This document shows, one piece after another, positions 9,177 to 17,844 of a DNA stretch of 64,000 nucleotides (positions are counted from its first letter, which is position 1; each line of letters begins with the position of its first letter). Position numbers and translations under genes: made by a program. The DNA lies in NCBI RefSeq assembly GCF_000296215.2, contig NZ_CP013949.1, forward strand, positions 3,775,501-3,839,500, read 5' to 3'. This stretch comes from Bradyrhizobium sp. CCGE-LA001. Its GTDB lineage: Bacteria > Pseudomonadota > Alphaproteobacteria > Rhizobiales > Xanthobacteraceae. The notes under the pieces were generated by a model. The model was not told the DNA's origin and ran no database searches. It was given only the letters and a program-made list of their open reading frames with translations.

Positions 9177-9422
9177 TCATTTGATTTTTGGACCGTAGCG
9201 CGGCACGCAGGCGCTGGTCCGCGACACGCCCTTGTCGGTCATCTTCGCGCCGCGCACTTCCTTGACCTGACCTGCGGGGCAGGTTCCGTCATCTACGAGC
9301 ACGCGCTGGCCAAGCTTGAGGTCGACGATGTCCTGTTCGCGGCCGACCGTTGTTGCGTGCGCCGTCGAGGCGAGCGCGAGGGATATCAGGAGAGACAGGC
9401 AAGTCGCGCGGCGCAGCTGCAT
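9177..9422 (-). CDS. small secreted protein (possibly DUF6719)
   Basis: An 81-residue protein with a signal peptide (about 1-23, ending AHA) and a basic mature domain that has two cysteines, GTCPAGQVKEV and TSACVPRYG, probably forming a disulfide. It looks like a short rhizobial family that I believe is catalogued as DUF6719, but I could not check this. It converges on the preceding gene with only an 11-base gap. Confidence 0.65.
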   Translation of the reverse strand: MQLRRATCLSLLISLALASTAHATTVGREQDIVDLKLGQRVLVDDGTCPAGQVKEVRGAKMTDKGVSRTSACVPRYGPKIK

Positions 9423-9489
9423 GATATGAGATCCCGGATCGATAGCCGCAATCTAGGAAGTGGCAGCCGATTCTCATAGTGAAGCTTCG

Positions 9490-10977
9490 TCACGCCCGTC
9501 GAAGCGATTTGCTGCGGGCGCGCAGGGCCGAGCGCGATTCCCGCGCCAGCTGTTCAGCCGAGGCGATCAATTGCGGAACCGCGTGCCCCGAAAATCCCAG
9601 CACGAATCCGGGCAGGGGGCGTGCGCGTGAATAGGTGTCGGCCAGCAGCCAGCCCTCTGCACCAGCCGCCTGCTTCGCCTCTGCCGCCACCCGCGGATCG
9701 ACTGCGGGATCGAACCGGGCGACGAGGTGCAACCCTTGCGACGGCACCGGCACGGATAGTGCGCCGTCGGATCTGGTCTCCAGCGTCGCGGCCAGGGCAT
9801 CACGCGCCTCGCGATAGAGCTTGCGCATGCGCTTGAGGTTCGCAGCGAAGGCGCCGGAATTGAGCATGTCGGCCACGGCACCTTCCATCAGCGTGCCGGG
9901 AAAGCGGTCGAGCGTGGCGCGGGCCGCGGTCACGTCCGCGATCAGCCGCTCGGGCAGGGCGCAATAGCCGATGCGCAGGCCCGGAAACAGCGTCTTGGCG
10001 AAGGTGCCCATGTAGATCACGCGCTGGAGGTGATCGATGCCGGCGAGCGACATCAGGGGCGCGCCGTCATAACGGAACTCGCTGTCGTAATCGTCTTCGA
10101 GCACGAAGGCGCCGGCCTGCTTGGCCCATTCCAGCAGTACGAGCCGCCGCGGCATCGACATCTGGACGCCCAGCGGAAACTGGTGCGACGGCGTGACATA
10201 GGCGGCACGTGCAGACGGCGCCGCCGCGCGACCTTTGGCTACCTGTAAGCCGTCCGCGTCGACGGGGATGGGCACGATGCGATATCCGCATTGGGCGATC
10301 GTCCGGCGCACGATGGGATAACCGGGGTCCTCGCACCAGATACGGTCGCCGGCTTTCAGGATCGCGCTCAGCACGATGCGCAGCGCGTGCAGCGTGCCTG
10401 ATGTGAGCATGATCTGATCGGGGTCGCAGCGCAGGCCTCGCGCCGACAGCAGGTGATCGGCGATCGCCGCGCGCAGCTCGCGGCTGCCGCGGGGATCGCC
10501 ATAGTGCAGATGCTCGGGTCCGAATGCGCGCATGCGGCGGCCGACGAAAGCGCGGAACCGCTGCACGGCGCGCTCGTCGATATGGGTGCAGCCGAGCGCG
10601 AATGCGCCCTGCCGCGGTGCTTCGATCACGGCCTTGGGCGTCTTCGCCTCGGCGGCGCGCGCCGGAATCCGGGCTGCGACGAAGGTGCCGGAGCCGACGG
10701 TCGCCTCGGCAAAGCCGTCCGCAATCAGCCGCTCATAGGCGGCGACGACGGCGTTGCGGCGAAAGCCCGTCTGCTTGGCCAGCGTCCGCGACGGCGGAAG
10801 CGGCTCGCCGGGCCTGACGAGACCCGCGACGATCATCTCGCACAGCGCCTGGTAGAGCCGGTGCGCGGCGGATGCGCCCGCCGTGATGTGCGGACCAGTA
10901 AGGTTGAGCGGCAGCTCGGGCTTTGACAGAGCAGGGGCCTTGGCCGCCGCGGACGAATTGGTCGGAATTTTTTGCAT
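9490..10977 (-). CDS. MocR/PdxR-type transcription regulator
   Basis: A 495-residue fusion of an N-terminal GntR winged helix (about residues 25-95, with LPPSRTLAKQTGFRRNAVVAAYERL) and a class-I aminotransferase fold. The latter keeps the PLP lysine context FAKTLFPGLRIGY and the SGTLHALR and EDDYDSEFRYDG blocks. MocR proteins sense pyridoxal phosphate or an amine and usually control a divergent neighbour. Here the divergent gene, 73 bases away, encodes a PNP-oxidase-fold protein, so vitamin B6 control is plausible. ATG 10977 is chosen. A longer start at 11034 would run into the neighbour's leader. Confidence 0.9.
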   Translation of the reverse strand: MQKIPTNSSAAAKAPALSKPELPLNLTGPHITAGASAAHRLYQALCEMIVAGLVRPGEPLPPSRTLAKQTGFRRNAVVAAYERLIADGFAEATVGSGTFVAARIPARAAEAKTPKAVIEAPRQGAFALGCTHIDERAVQRFRAFVGRRMRAFGPEHLHYGDPRGSRELRAAIADHLLSARGLRCDPDQIMLTSGTLHALRIVLSAILKAGDRIWCEDPGYPIVRRTIAQCGYRIVPIPVDADGLQVAKGRAAAPSARAAYVTPSHQFPLGVQMSMPRRLVLLEWAKQAGAFVLEDDYDSEFRYDGAPLMSLAGIDHLQRVIYMGTFAKTLFPGLRIGYCALPERLIADVTAARATLDRFPGTLMEGAVADMLNSGAFAANLKRMRKLYREARDALAATLETRSDGALSVPVPSQGLHLVARFDPAVDPRVAAEAKQAAGAEGWLLADTYSRARPLPGFVLGFSGHAVPQLIASAEQLARESRSALRARSKSLRRA

Positions 10978-11050
10978 GGAATTGGCACTATCGCAGACCA
11001 AATCCGCGGCTACAACTCTCCGGGATTGTTTCATTTCCGAGGAGCCGGCC

Positions 11051-11776
11051 GTGAGCCAGGTTGAGATTTCGAATTCCTATCCGACGTCAGCGCGCAACCA
11101 GGTGAAGCGCCGTCACGACCGCGGCTTCTACGATCACGCGACCGTTCACCGCATCCTGGATTCCTCGATGCTGTGCCATGTGTCCTACGTGATCGACGGC
11201 CAGCCCTATTGCACGCCGACATTCTTCTGGCGCGAAGGCACGAAGCTGTATTGGCACGGGAGTAGCGCCAGCCGCATGCTGCGCAACCAGACCAGAGGCG
11301 AGCGCGTCTGCCTGACCGTCGCCCATCTCGACAGTCTCGTGCTGGCCCGCTGTGGCTTCAACCATTCCGCCGACTACCGCGCGGTGATGGCGTTCGGCAC
11401 CGCCTATCTCGTCACCGATCCCGCCGAGAAGGAGCGTGCGGTGATCGCGATGGTCGACCGCTTTTTCCCGGGCCGCACCGCCAGCCTGCGCCAAAGCAAC
11501 ACGCAGGAGATCAAGGCGACCTCATTCATTGCGATGGAGATCGAGGAGGCCTCGGCCAAGGTCCGTGCCAAGGGCGTGGCCGACGACGACGAGGACTACG
11601 AATTGCCTGTTTACGCCGAGCGCATTCCGGTGCGCACCGTGCTCGGCGCGCCCGAGCCGTGTCCGCGCCTGCTCGACGGCGTCAGCCGTCCTGCGACGCT
11701 GGATGGCTATTCGGAAGGCCGGCTGCTCGAAGATGCATTGCGGGATGCGTATTTTGTGGAGTACCCGAACGGCTGA
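11051..11776 (+). CDS. pyridoxamine 5'-phosphate oxidase-fold flavin protein
   Basis: A 241-residue protein of the PNP-oxidase-like/NimA-related split-barrel family, which binds FMN or F420. It shows the family opening HATVHRILDSSMLCHVSYV, then PYCTPTFFWREG and YWHGSSASRM. True PNP oxidase is shorter and has a distinct C-terminal motif not seen here, so this is a relative and not PdxH. GTG 11051 follows GAGGA at good spacing, whereas the longer reading frame starts inside the divergent regulator gene. Its likely regulator is the MocR protein upstream. Confidence 0.85.
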   Translation: MSQVEISNSYPTSARNQVKRRHDRGFYDHATVHRILDSSMLCHVSYVIDGQPYCTPTFFWREGTKLYWHGSSASRMLRNQTRGERVCLTVAHLDSLVLARCGFNHSADYRAVMAFGTAYLVTDPAEKERAVIAMVDRFFPGRTASLRQSNTQEIKATSFIAMEIEEASAKVRAKGVADDDEDYELPVYAERIPVRTVLGAPEPCPRLLDGVSRPATLDGYSEGRLLEDALRDAYFVEYPNG

Positions 11777-11828
11777 AATCGGCTAGCTTGCGCATCCCTC
11801 GAACGATGCGAATGCCTGGAGTTGCCTG

Positions 11829-13106
11829 ATGAATGCCGAAATGCAGCAGAGGATCCTCGATGCCGTCGATGCCGGCTTCGAAGCCCAACTGGCGACCACG
11901 CGCGATTTCGTCGCGATCCCCTCGACCCGCGGCGCCGAGGGACCGTGCCAGGACATGATCGGCGACCTCCTGCGCGAGCGCGGCTATGAGGTCGACGACT
12001 GGCACATCAATGTCGACGACCTCAAGGACCTGCGCGGCTTTGGCCCGATCGAGCACGATTTCTCCAAGGCGCGTTCCGTGGTGGGGACCTACCGTCCGCA
12101 AACCAGCGCCGGCAAATCGCTGATCCTCCAGGGCCACTGCGACGTGGTGCCGGCAGGTCCGCTGGATTTGTGGGAGACGCCACCGTTCTCGCCCGTGATC
12201 AAGAACGGCAAGATGTTCGGTCGCGGCGCCTGCGACATGAAGTCGGGCACGATCGGCGCGCTTTATGCGCTCGATGCGATCAAGGCGGCGGGCTTGAAGC
12301 CGACGGCGCGGATCCACTTCCAATCCGTGATCGAGGAGGAGAGCACCGGCGTCGGCGCACTCTCGACGCTACAGCGCGGTTATCGCGCCGACGCCTGCTT
12401 CATTCCCGAGCCGACCGGCGGCAAGATGGTGCGATCGCAGGTCGGGGTGATCTGGTTCCGCCTGCGCGTGAAGGGACACCCGACCCACGTGGCCTTCGCA
12501 GGTTCAGGCGCGAATGCGATCATGGCGGCCTATCACCTGATCCAGGCCCTGCAAAAGCTCGAGATCGAATGGAACGAGCGCGCGAAAGCCGATCGGCACT
12601 TCAAGACGCTCAACCATCCCATCAACTTCAATCCCGGCATCATCAAGGGCGGCGACTGGGCCTCCAGCGTCCCGGCCTGGTGCGACGTCGATTGCCGGAT
12701 TGCCGTGTTGCCAGGCTGGTCGATTGCGGATCACCAGAAGGAGATCATGGCGTGCGTTGCGGCTGCTGCGCGTAATCACCGCTTCCTCGCCAATAACCCG
12801 CCGGAAGTCGAATGGTCGGGCTTCCTATCGGAGGGCTACGAACTGACTGACGCCGCCGCGCCCGAGGCTGCCTTCGGCAAGGCCTTCAACACCGTCTATG
12901 GTGGCGCGGTCGAAGACCTCGTCTTCACCGCGCTCACCGACACCCGGTTCTACGGCCTCAACCACGGCATCCCAAGCCTGTGCTTCGGCGCCAGCGGCGG
13001 CGAGATGCATGGCTTCAACGAATATGTCGACCTAGATTCGCTGAAGAAGACGACCAAGGCGATGGCGCTGTTCATCGCGGAATGGTGCGGCGTGGAGAAG
13101 GCGTAG
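11829..13106 (+). CDS. M20 family ArgE/DapE-type deacylase
   Basis: A 425-residue zinc hydrolase. Metal-site motifs are GHCDVVP (about residue 100), GRGACDMKSG (about 132-141) and EEES (about 170), with a late LxxCFGASGGEMHGFNE segment carrying the last His. Family members cleave N-acyl or peptide bonds of amino-acid derivatives, such as acetylornithine, succinyl-diaminopimelate or carbamoyl amino acids. The exact substrate is not fixed by sequence. It follows the PNP-oxidase-fold gene by 52 bases and might share its transcript. Confidence 0.87.
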   Translation: MNAEMQQRILDAVDAGFEAQLATTRDFVAIPSTRGAEGPCQDMIGDLLRERGYEVDDWHINVDDLKDLRGFGPIEHDFSKARSVVGTYRPQTSAGKSLILQGHCDVVPAGPLDLWETPPFSPVIKNGKMFGRGACDMKSGTIGALYALDAIKAAGLKPTARIHFQSVIEEESTGVGALSTLQRGYRADACFIPEPTGGKMVRSQVGVIWFRLRVKGHPTHVAFAGSGANAIMAAYHLIQALQKLEIEWNERAKADRHFKTLNHPINFNPGIIKGGDWASSVPAWCDVDCRIAVLPGWSIADHQKEIMACVAAAARNHRFLANNPPEVEWSGFLSEGYELTDAAAPEAAFGKAFNTVYGGAVEDLVFTALTDTRFYGLNHGIPSLCFGASGGEMHGFNEYVDLDSLKKTTKAMALFIAEWCGVEKA

Positions 13107-13120
13107 GCCTCTCTCCGCGG

Positions 13121-13191
13121 TCATTGCGACGAAGCAATCCAGGCTGTTGCCGCGGAGGCAGGCTGGATTGCTTCGCTGCGCTCGCAATGAC
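13121..13191. repeat. dispersed inverted repeat, family B copy 1
   Basis: Arms TCATTGCGAC-GAAGCAATCC and GGATTGCTTCG...CGCAATGA fold into one long hairpin around a GC-rich centre. A second copy lies at 16290-16376. The two copies bracket the kynurenine genes. From 13208 to about 13272 follows a partial match to the family seen at 53324 (GGGTGGGCAAAGGCG). Confidence 0.85.
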
Positions 13192-13379
13192 GGATGATAG
13201 TTCTGGAGGGTGGGCAGGGTGGGCAAAGGCGCTCCTGCGCCATGCGGCCTCGGCGGCAGCGCCGTGTGCCCGAAACACGGGCTGTCAAATTCCTTTAAGC
13301 TTAAAAGAAAGACTAGGATGGTGGTCTGTCCGGTGGCAGACTGGTGTTCAGTTCGCTGAACAAGTCCCAGGGAGTGACC

Positions 13380-14189
13380 ATGCGCGATTGGGATGATGCT
13401 TATGCCAATTCGGCCCATATCCCGGGCTCGGACAAGATGCCGGCGCTGTGGGCGGAGCGGGCGGCGGCCTATCGTGCCGGGCTCAAGGATTTTCGTGCGG
13501 ACATCGCCTATGGCACCGGCGAGCGCCAGCACATCGACCTGGTCCTGCCGGACGGTGACAGCAAGGGCCTCGTCGTCTTCGTGCATGGCGGCTATTGGAT
13601 GCGCTTCGACAAATCGACCTGGACAGATCTCGCCGAAGGCGCGCGTCACCATGGCTGGACGGTGGCGCTGCCGAGCTACACGTTGACCCCGGCCGCGCGC
13701 ATCTCCGACATCACTGCCGAGATCAGGGCCGCGATCGCGAAAGCGGCTTCGCTGGTCGCGGGGCCGATCCGGCTCGCCGGCCACTCCGCCGGCGGCCATC
13801 TCGTCACGCGTATGCTGTGCGACGACAGCCGGCTCGATCCTGCCGTCTACAATCGCATCGCCGGCACGCTCTCGATCAGCGGCCTGCATGATCTGCGGCC
13901 GCTGCTCAAGACCAAAATGAACGAGACGCTGCGCATGACCATTGAGGAGGCGACGCTGGAGAGCGCGGCGCTGCATCTGCCGCGCGGACATGCGCCTGTG
14001 ACCGCCTGGGTCGGCGGCAGCGAGCGTCCGGAGTTCATCCGCCAGTCCGACCTGATGGCCAATATCTGGACCGGTTTCGACGTGCCGACGCGCCTCGTCG
14101 TCGATCCCGGGCTCAACCATTTTACGGTGATCGATGGGCTCAAGGACCCATCGTCGCCGATCACTGCGCGCCTGATCGGCCTCGATTGA
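13380..14189 (+). CDS. alpha/beta-hydrolase, probable kynurenine formamidase
   Basis: A 269-residue serine hydrolase with an HGGYW oxyanion motif (about residue 70), nucleophile elbow GHSAGGHL (about 139), and a late His in the GLNHFTVI segment. It sits immediately before tryptophan 2,3-dioxygenase and kynureninase on the same strand, so it very likely hydrolyses N-formylkynurenine to kynurenine and formate. It is the HGGxW alpha/beta-hydrolase type known from eukaryotes. The metal-dependent KynB family that most bacteria use is not seen in this operon. ATG 13380 follows GGGAG. Confidence 0.85.
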   Translation: MRDWDDAYANSAHIPGSDKMPALWAERAAAYRAGLKDFRADIAYGTGERQHIDLVLPDGDSKGLVVFVHGGYWMRFDKSTWTDLAEGARHHGWTVALPSYTLTPAARISDITAEIRAAIAKAASLVAGPIRLAGHSAGGHLVTRMLCDDSRLDPAVYNRIAGTLSISGLHDLRPLLKTKMNETLRMTIEEATLESAALHLPRGHAPVTAWVGGSERPEFIRQSDLMANIWTGFDVPTRLVVDPGLNHFTVIDGLKDPSSPITARLIGLD

Positions 14190-14222
14190 CGCGGCAGGGA
14201 TGATCGATCGAAAGGACCCGTC

Positions 14223-15062
14223 ATGACGTCCAGCGATTACGATCCTGCAAGAGAAGGTGCCGAGACGGATTTCGCCCGGCGCATGTCCTATGGCGACTAT
14301 CTGGCATTGGATGCGATCCTCGGGGCGCAGCATCCGCTCTCGGAAGCCCATGACGAGATGCTGTTCATCATCCAGCATCAGACCACGGAGCTGTGGATGC
14401 GCCTTGCCATCCACGAGCTCAGCGCCGCGCGCCGCGCCATCGCACGTGACGAAGTGCAGCCCGCGATGAAGATGCTGGCGCGGGTCTCGCGCATCTTCGA
14501 GCAGCTCAACGGCGCTTGGGACGTGCTGCGCACTATGACGCCGAGCGAATATACCCGCTTTCGTTCGCAACTCGGCCAGTCGTCGGGCTTCCAGTCGCGC
14601 CAGTACCGGCTGATCGAATTTCTGCTCGGCAACCGCAACCATGCCATGCTCAAGCCGCACGCCCACGATGTGGAGACGACAAAATTGCTCGAAGCCGAGC
14701 TCGCGACGCCCAGCCTCTATGACGAGGTGCTGCGGCTCGCGGACCGCCATGGGCTCAAGATGCCTGCGGCCGTGCTGTCGCGCGACGTCCGCGAGACCCA
14801 TGGCTTCAACGAGGGTGTGCTGCAGGCCTGGCGTATCGTCTACGAGGCGCCGGAGACGCATTGGATGCTCTATGAGCTTGCCGAGAAGCTGGTCGATTTC
14901 GAGGACTATTTCCGGCGCTGGCGCTTCAACCATGTGACGACGGTCGAGCGCGTGATCGGCTTCAAGCGCGGCACCGGCGGCACTGGCGGCGTCAGCTATC
15001 TCAAGCGGATGCTGGAGGTCGAGCTGTTTCCCGAGCTCTGGCGCGTGCGCACCATTCTCTGA
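14223..15062 (+). CDS. kynA: tryptophan 2,3-dioxygenase
   Basis: A 279-residue haem dioxygenase opening the indole ring of tryptophan to N-formylkynurenine. It is recognised by DEMLFIIQHQTTELWMRL near residue 40, the QLGQSSGFQSRQYR block near 118, and a GTGGTGG loop near the C-terminus that closes the active site. Length and order match bacterial TDO. It is the middle gene of the kyn operon, 33 bases after the formamidase and 9 bases before kynU. Confidence 0.96.
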   Translation: MTSSDYDPAREGAETDFARRMSYGDYLALDAILGAQHPLSEAHDEMLFIIQHQTTELWMRLAIHELSAARRAIARDEVQPAMKMLARVSRIFEQLNGAWDVLRTMTPSEYTRFRSQLGQSSGFQSRQYRLIEFLLGNRNHAMLKPHAHDVETTKLLEAELATPSLYDEVLRLADRHGLKMPAAVLSRDVRETHGFNEGVLQAWRIVYEAPETHWMLYELAEKLVDFEDYFRRWRFNHVTTVERVIGFKRGTGGTGGVSYLKRMLEVELFPELWRVRTIL

Positions 15063-15071
15063 GAGATCTTC

Positions 15072-16274
15072 ATGCCCCAGCTTCGCGTCTATGACGACAC
15101 CAGGGCGTTGTTCCATCTGCCCGACGGCGTGATCTATCTCGACGGCAATTCGCTCGGTGCGCTGCCATCAGGCGTGGGCGAGCGCGTTAGCCGCGTCATC
15201 ACCGACGAATGGGGCAATGAGCTGATCCGCGCCTGGAACACCGCGGGCTGGTATGCCCAGCCGCGCCATGTCGGCGATCGCATCGCGCGGCTGATCGGCG
15301 CGGAATCCGGCTCCGTGATGGTCGGGGACACACTGTCGCTCAAGGTCTATCAGGCGCTCGCGGCCGCGCTCGACATGAATGCGTCGCGGAAGGCGATCCT
15401 GTCAGACACCGGCAATTTTCCGACGGACCTCTACATGGCCGAAGGCCTGATTCAAACGCTCGGGCGCGGCCATCAATTGCGCCTGGTGGCGCCGGAGGAG
15501 ATCGAGGTCGCGCTCTCGGAGGAGATCGCCGTCCTGTACATCACCGAGGTCGACTATCGCACCGGCCGCCGCCACGACATGGCGAAGCTCACCGCCAAAG
15601 CGCACACACTCGGCATCGTCACGCTCTGGGATCTCGCGCACTCCGCCGGCGCTCTGCCCGTCGATCTCTCCGGCTGCGGCGCCGATTTCGCCGCCGGGTG
15701 CACCTACAAATATCTCAACGCCGGTCCCGGCGCGCCGGCGTTCCTCTACGTCGCGCCCCGCCATGCCGACAGCGCGCGTGCCGCTCTGTCCGGTTGGATG
15801 GGGCACGCAAAGCCGTTCGCATTCGAGCTCGCTTATGCGGCGGCCGGCGGCGTCGAGCGCATGCGTGTCGGCACGCCGCCGGTGTTGGCGATGGCGGCGC
15901 TGGAGGCCTCGCTCGACATCTGGGACAGGGTTGATATTGCCGAGGTCCGTGCGCGTTCGCTAGCGCTCGGCGATCTCCTGATCGCCGAGGTCGAGCGCCG
16001 TTGTCCAGCTCTGAGGCTGGTGACGCCGCGCGCGCATGAATGTCGCGGCTCGCAGGTTTCCTTCGCCTTCGACGGCGGCTACGCCGCCATGCAGGCCCTG
16101 ATCGCCCGCGGCGTCATCGGCGACTTTCGCGCACCGGACATCATGCGGTTCGGAATCACGCCGCTGTATGTCGGCGAGGACGAGATCGTCCGCGCCGCCG
16201 AGATCATCGAGGAGGTGATCACGGGCGAAGTGTGGCGACGGCCGGAATATCAGGTCGTGCACGCGGTGACGTGA
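15072..16274 (+). CDS. kynU: kynureninase
   Basis: A 400-residue PLP enzyme of fold type I that cleaves kynurenine to anthranilate and alanine. The family opening IYLDGNSLGALP is clear (about residue 22). The PLP lysine lies in GCTYKYLNAGPGAP near residue 215, preceded by a WDLAHSAGALP block that holds the conserved Asp. It completes the route from tryptophan to anthranilate with the two genes before it. No anthranilate-degrading genes are in the window, so the fate of anthranilate is open. Confidence 0.95.
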   Translation: MPQLRVYDDTRALFHLPDGVIYLDGNSLGALPSGVGERVSRVITDEWGNELIRAWNTAGWYAQPRHVGDRIARLIGAESGSVMVGDTLSLKVYQALAAALDMNASRKAILSDTGNFPTDLYMAEGLIQTLGRGHQLRLVAPEEIEVALSEEIAVLYITEVDYRTGRRHDMAKLTAKAHTLGIVTLWDLAHSAGALPVDLSGCGADFAAGCTYKYLNAGPGAPAFLYVAPRHADSARAALSGWMGHAKPFAFELAYAAAGGVERMRVGTPPVLAMAALEASLDIWDRVDIAEVRARSLALGDLLIAEVERRCPALRLVTPRAHECRGSQVSFAFDGGYAAMQALIARGVIGDFRAPDIMRFGITPLYVGEDEIVRAAEIIEEVITGEVWRRPEYQVVHAVT

Positions 16275-16289
16275 GGAAGGCCTTTCCAC

Positions 16290-16376
16290 GTCATTGCGAG
16301 GAGCCCTTGCGACGAAGCAATCCAGAATCTCTCCGCAGAGGTGCTCTGGATTGCTTCGCTTCGCTCGCAATGACGG
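16290..16376. repeat. dispersed inverted repeat, family B copy 2
   Basis: Begins GTCATTGCGAGGAGC and ends GCTCGCAATGAC, with internal GAAGCAATCCAG facing CTGGATTGCTTCG. It is the same family as 13121-13191, in the gap after kynU. As a hairpin between convergent genes it may end both transcripts. Confidence 0.85.
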
Positions 16377-16384
16377 CGGAGAGA

Positions 16385-17173
16385 TCAGGGATGCTCACCC
16401 CACAACGCCCTCACGATCGCGTCGAGCCCGTCCGTGAGCGCCGCCGGTCCTGGCTGCAGGATGATCGGCGACTTGATCTCGACGATACGATCGTCGCGTA
16501 CGGCCGGAATGTCGCTCCAGCCATCGCGCTGCTTGATGCGGACTGGGACGACCTTCTTGCCGCACCATGACGCGAGGATCACATCGGGCGCGGCCTCGCG
16601 CACAGCGTTCTCCGAGACGATGCGGTCTTTCGCGGCCTGTCGTGATCGCAGCTCCGGAAACACATCCGTGCCGCCGGCGATCTCGATCAGCTCGGACACC
16701 CAGCCGATGCCCGAGATCAACGGATCGTCCCATTCCTCGAAATAGACTCTTGGGCGCGGCGAGGGGCGGGGCGTTGCAGTGATCGCGGCGAGGCGCTGCT
16801 CGAGACTCCGAGCGAGGTCCTCCGCGCGCTGAGCCGCGCCGACCAGCGCACCGAGCGTGCGGATCATGGCCATGATTCCGGCGAGGTCGCGCTGATTGAA
16901 GACGTGAACATCAATGCCGGCACGGACGAGGTCGGCGACGATGCCGGCCTGAAGGTCGGAAAAGGCCAGCACCAGCTCAGGTTCCAGCGCCAGGATCCTC
17001 GGGATGTCCGCCGAGACGAAGGCCGACACCCGCGGTTTCTCCCGCCGCACCTGGGGCGGCCGGACGGCGTAGCCGGAGACGCCGACGATACGGTCCTGCT
17101 CGCCGAGCAGATAGAGCGTCTCGACCGTCTCTTCGGTCAGGCAAACGATGCGGCGGGGCGGGAAGTGGCGCAT
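16385..17173 (-). CDS. cobalamin-binding (BtuF-like) periplasmic-binding-fold protein
   Basis: A 262-residue class-III periplasmic-binding-protein fold similar to BtuF/FecB-type domains. It shows the opening RIVCLTEETVETLYLLG, the DRIVGVSGYA strand, PRILALEPELVLAF, and the FEEWDDPLISGIGWVSELIEIAGG block typical of standalone cobalamin-binding proteins. No signal peptide is seen and no transporter genes adjoin, so it may act in the cytosol or in trans with a transporter elsewhere. The start at 17173 is a choice without a strong ribosome site. Confidence 0.75.
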   Translation of the reverse strand: MRHFPPRRIVCLTEETVETLYLLGEQDRIVGVSGYAVRPPQVRREKPRVSAFVSADIPRILALEPELVLAFSDLQAGIVADLVRAGIDVHVFNQRDLAGIMAMIRTLGALVGAAQRAEDLARSLEQRLAAITATPRPSPRPRVYFEEWDDPLISGIGWVSELIEIAGGTDVFPELRSRQAAKDRIVSENAVREAAPDVILASWCGKKVVPVRIKQRDGWSDIPAVRDDRIVEIKSPIILQPGPAALTDGLDAIVRALWGEHP

Positions 17174-17293
17174 GGGAGAGCAGCATATGCGCCGTGGGAG
17201 CGCCGATGTCAGCCCGTCCATTACCTCGGACGTCATTGCTTTGCCGCGCGAAGCAATTCACGCTGAGACAACAACGAATTGGGAGGAGATCCG

Positions 17294-17692
17294 ATGACGC
17301 CGCTCGAAAAACTTCAAGCGATGAAGATGCCGTTCGCCGAGCTCAAGGGCGTCGAGTTCGTGGAGGCCGGGAAGGACCGTGTGGTGGCACGGATGACGGT
17401 CCGGCCGGACCTCTGCACGCTTCATCACACCATCCATGGCGGCGCGGTGATGGCACTGGCCGATTCCGTCGGGGCGGCTGCGACCGTGCTCAATCTGCCT
17501 GAGGACGCCAAGGGCACCACGACGCTGGAGAGCAAGACCAACTTCATCGGCGGGGCCAAGGAAGGAACCATCATCATTGCCACTGCGACCCCGGTCCACC
17601 GGGGTCGGCGGACCCAAGTCTGGACCACCCGGCTGGAAACTGAGGACGGCAAGCTGGTCGCATTGGTCACCCAGACCCAACTGGTCCTGTAA
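17294..17692 (+). CDS. PaaI-family hotdog thioesterase
   Basis: A 132-residue single hotdog domain. The catalytic block TLHHTIHGGAVMALADSVG (about residues 40-58) contains the HGG-plus-Asp arrangement of PaaI/YbgC-like acyl-CoA thioesterases. It hydrolyses an acyl- or aryl-CoA in the cytosol, with unknown substrate. ATG 17294 follows GGAGGAG 5 bases upstream, a strong site. It is divergent from the cobalamin-binding gene. Confidence 0.85.
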   Translation: MTPLEKLQAMKMPFAELKGVEFVEAGKDRVVARMTVRPDLCTLHHTIHGGAVMALADSVGAAATVLNLPEDAKGTTTLESKTNFIGGAKEGTIIIATATPVHRGRRTQVWTTRLETEDGKLVALVTQTQLVL

Positions 17693-17844
17693 TGCTACGG
17701 GAGTTTGAAATCGTTACCTAATTAGTCGTTCACGCTGCCGCGAAGTTGGGCAGGTTCCCGTCTTGAAAATGATGGTGCGATGCACAATATTGGGGGCCTA
17801 GGGATTCGAACGCCTCCTCGAGGGACACCAAGAGGAGTTTTGAC

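Noticed and set aside
13032..15116. 694-codon open frame on the minus strand across the kynurenine genes
   Set aside because: It lies opposite well-recognised genes (formamidase, kynA). High GC produces long shadow frames, and the translation shows no domains.
16385..17173. Cobalamin riboswitch near the BtuF-like gene
   Set aside because: No B12-box-like sequence or suitable leader length was found upstream of 17173.
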